Positions 62,517 through 64,000 of a stretch of 64,000 bases of DNA are shown here, piece after piece (the first letter of the stretch is position 1; the number at the start of each line of letters is the position of its first letter). The notes beneath the pieces were generated by a model, which saw only the letters and a program-made list of their open reading frames with translations, did no database searches and had not been told where the DNA came from. The DNA comes from Blastocatellia bacterium AA13. GTDB lineage: Bacteria; Acidobacteriota; Blastocatellia; UBA7656. Position numbers and translations under genes: made by a program. Where the stretch lies: contig QHVH01000010.1 in assembly GCA_003222245.1 (NCBI GenBank), positions 1-64,000 on the forward strand. Reading direction: 5' to 3'.

Positions 62517-63233
62517 TCAGTGAGATCGCCCGGATAGGTCGGCGCCCTCCGCCGGAGGGATGAGCAGGCGTTCGCGAATCCGCCCGTTGACGGAAGTGAA
62601 CTCATGCAGAGTGCGTCTCAGAGCTTGAACGCTTCCGTCCGGATGGTATGCCATGCCGCCGCCGCTCGGTATCCCTATTCCGATTGCCTTGCCGTCACAA
62701 GCTTCAATCGTAGACCGCAAGTTCGTCCAATCTTCATGCTCCTCGTGTGAACCAACGATGAACGGAACAAGCCTGAGCATCTCTATCAGACCGGCAGCCG
62801 ATTCCGCGCCTTCGCGCAAAGCGAATAAACCAAGCTGCGCCGCGCCCGCCGATATTCCCATCAACACAGCGCCTTCCGCATACTTCCGGATGAGCAACTC
62901 TCCCAAGCCGGTGTCGTTGATCACCCTCCAACCTCGTTCGATGTCGCCTCCGGCAAGAAGTACGAGATCCGCGTCGACGACAAAGCGTCGATCGGCGTCG
63001 GAAAAAGCGCTGTGAATCATACGGCGCTCGCTGATTGTAATGCTCTCCATGGCGGCTTCGAAGATTGAATAGAAGCGGGGATCATCGCCGTTAGAAGCGC
63101 CTACGTACGCGGCTCGCGGCGATTTGGATGAGATCAGCGCTCGAACCGAGTCGAGAAAGAGGCGCGTTTCCTCTCGCCAGAACAATAGCTGGCTGTCTGA
63201 AAAGAGATAGATCGGTTGGCGAGCCTCGTTCAT
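62517..63233 (-). CDS. Peptidase S51-like (cyanophycinase/dipeptidase E fold) protein
   Basis: 238 residues. VLLAGGDIERGW precedes the nucleophile LMGISAGAAQLG (Ser in G-x-S-x-G), and a histidine in FIVGSHEEHEDW could complete the dyad. This is the class I glutamine-amidotransferase-like fold of dipeptidase E and cyanophycinase. The substrate is open, since the family includes hydrolases of aspartyl peptides. It precedes the thioesterase gene on the same strand with 89 bp between. Confidence 0.82.
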   Translation of the reverse strand: MNEARQPIYLFSDSQLLFWREETRLFLDSVRALISSKSPRAAYVGASNGDDPRFYSIFEAAMESITISERRMIHSAFSDADRRFVVDADLVLLAGGDIERGWRVINDTGLGELLIRKYAEGAVLMGISAGAAQLGLFALREGAESAAGLIEMLRLVPFIVGSHEEHEDWTNLRSTIEACDGKAIGIGIPSGGGMAYHPDGSVQALRRTLHEFTSVNGRIRERLLIPPAEGADLSGRSH

Positions 63234-63269
63234 ACCGCCGAACGTAACAAGAAAGTGTCCGCGATGGGT

Positions 63270-63710
63270 TTAGTGAGTCGGTATCCGCTGTTGTTGGCTC
63301 TGGTGGCCAAGCTGGTGCTTTATGCCGGTCCCTTCCAACGAAGAAACCATATACGGCGTCTCGTCCGGACTTCCGATGTATGACTTGACCGTGATAGAGG
63401 GACACCGCGATCTTCTCGAGTTGATCACGGATTCAGCGGCGGCCCCGGCCTGGGCTTCAGAGACAGCTCCTTCCAGTTTTATCGAGACGATACAGCGGCC
63501 GCTTTGATCCGTTGTTTCCGAGAGGATTTGAATCCCCGGTTTGGCCGCTGCCGAGGGCGGCGGCGCGCCGCCGCAAGCACAGAGCGCGAGCATCAAAAGC
63601 CCGGCCACGGCGGCGTTGCAACAAACATGTTTTGCTTTGATCACCGATCTATTGTGAGGTTGACGCCCGCTCGCGTCAACATGCCGGATAGCGTTCAATC
63701 CGTGTTTCAT
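63270..63710 (-). CDS. Putative lipoprotein
   Basis: 146 residues from ATG 63710 with GAAGG 4 nt upstream. After 25 polar residues comes a hydrophobic segment NAAVAGLLMLALCACGGAPP, with LCAC as a plausible lipobox; a start at GTG 63644 would give a conventional short lipoprotein signal but has no clear ribosome site. The mature part includes GRCIVSIKLEGAVSEAQAG and YMVSSLEGTGIKHQLGHQ. Family not recognised. It is followed by the S51-like gene 36 bp later on the same strand. Confidence 0.65.
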   Translation of the reverse strand: MKHGLNAIRHVDASGRQPHNRSVIKAKHVCCNAAVAGLLMLALCACGGAPPPSAAAKPGIQILSETTDQSGRCIVSIKLEGAVSEAQAGAAAESVINSRRSRCPSITVKSYIGSPDETPYMVSSLEGTGIKHQLGHQSQQQRIPTH

Positions 63711-63727
63711 CGACCTTCAATTCAGGT

Positions 63728-64000
63728 TTAATTTAGGGCCGTGACGAATTCCAATAAAGCCGCGTTGAATAGATCGGGCTGTTCCAGGTTCGAGAGGTGA
63801 CCCGCTCTATCTATTATTTTCAGAGTCGCCGCTGGTATGTTCTTTTGCATCGCCTCCATCTCTGAAGGCGGAGATAGAGCGTCTTCTGAACCGCGGATCA
63901 ATAGCACGGGAATCCGCGCCTCGGACATCAACGAAGTCGAGTCCGGCCTTCCAGCCATCGCTCGTTGAGCGGCAGCGATTCCGCGCGAGGGATTGGATTC
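63728..64000 (-). CDS. Alpha/beta hydrolase, C-terminal part (runs off right edge)
   Basis: The frame is open from 63728 to the window end, so the gene starts beyond 64000; the ATG at 63958 is internal. The visible 90 residues hold RIPVLLIRGSEDALSPPSEM with the triad aspartate, AGHLSNLEQPDLFNAALLEF with the triad histidine, and a helical segment GIAAAQRAMAGRPDS before them. This is the end of a typical 260-residue hydrolase of the 3-oxoadipate enol-lactonase-like group. The substrate is unknown. Confidence 0.85.
   Translation of the reverse strand, partial: ESNPSRGIAAAQRAMAGRPDSTSLMSEARIPVLLIRGSEDALSPPSEMEAMQKNIPAATLKIIDRAGHLSNLEQPDLFNAALLEFVTALN

Overview
The window reads as a chromosomal segment of a soil-type Acidobacteriota, probably class Blastocatellia. 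This is inferred from the gene content: a VWFA-related protein of the acidobacterial type, a very large Oar-like TonB receptor with an N-terminal carboxypeptidase-regulatory domain, a cupin that matches the Granulicella hydroxynitrile lyase residue for residue at its metal site, and many short palindromic repeats between genes. Genes are dense, on both strands, with moderately high GC. I found no rRNA, tRNA, CRISPR array, complete insertion sequence or prophage.

Region 1 (1-9560) is accessory. Its centre is a 1541-residue protein (2143-6768, minus strand) that joins a TIR domain, a PD-(D/E)XK nuclease domain, a NACHT NTPase, pentapeptide repeats and 14 WD40 blades. A formylglycine-generating-enzyme-like protein without the catalytic cysteines follows it. 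This looks like an NLR-type conflict or antiphage system with two candidate effectors and a sensor array that appears to be diversifying; it is the most striking item here. Next come a palindromic-repeat zone, a small membrane protein, a hydroxynitrile-lyase-type cupin and the stump of an alcohol dehydrogenase, bracketed by direct repeats of about 120 bp.

Region 2 (9560-19303) holds a Gld-type ABC operon (ATPase, permease, auxiliary protein, DUF4340 protein), then envelope proteins, a methyltransferase and a receiver-less CheB. Region 3 (19421-38011) has the Oar-like receptor, an AI-2E-family permease, an orphan ParA, homoserine dehydrogenase, a Rieske oxygenase, an apparently shortened PQQ/EF-hand protein, the VWFA protein with an ABC exporter and hydrolase, HemN and an MscS channel.

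Region 4 (38137-53319) is mostly housekeeping: UDP-sugar dehydrogenase, EttA, TsaE/Nnr, an HyuA-type hydantoinase, glutamine synthetase, a NifA-like sigma-54 activator and dCTP deaminase. The glnA-activator block has a near-consensus sigma-54 promoter before glnA and two pairs of the same 14-bp dyad, one pair behind that promoter and one pair before the activator gene, which suggests a self-contained nitrogen-control circuit. A Phd-type antitoxin nearby is followed by a ParE toxin cut short by a dispersed repeat.

Region 5 (53360-64000) has small charged or coiled-coil proteins, an HD-GYP/GAF/GGDEF protein, HtrA, a PIN toxin with a small partner, HtpG, a type II thioesterase, an S51-like peptidase and, at the right edge, a partial alpha/beta hydrolase.
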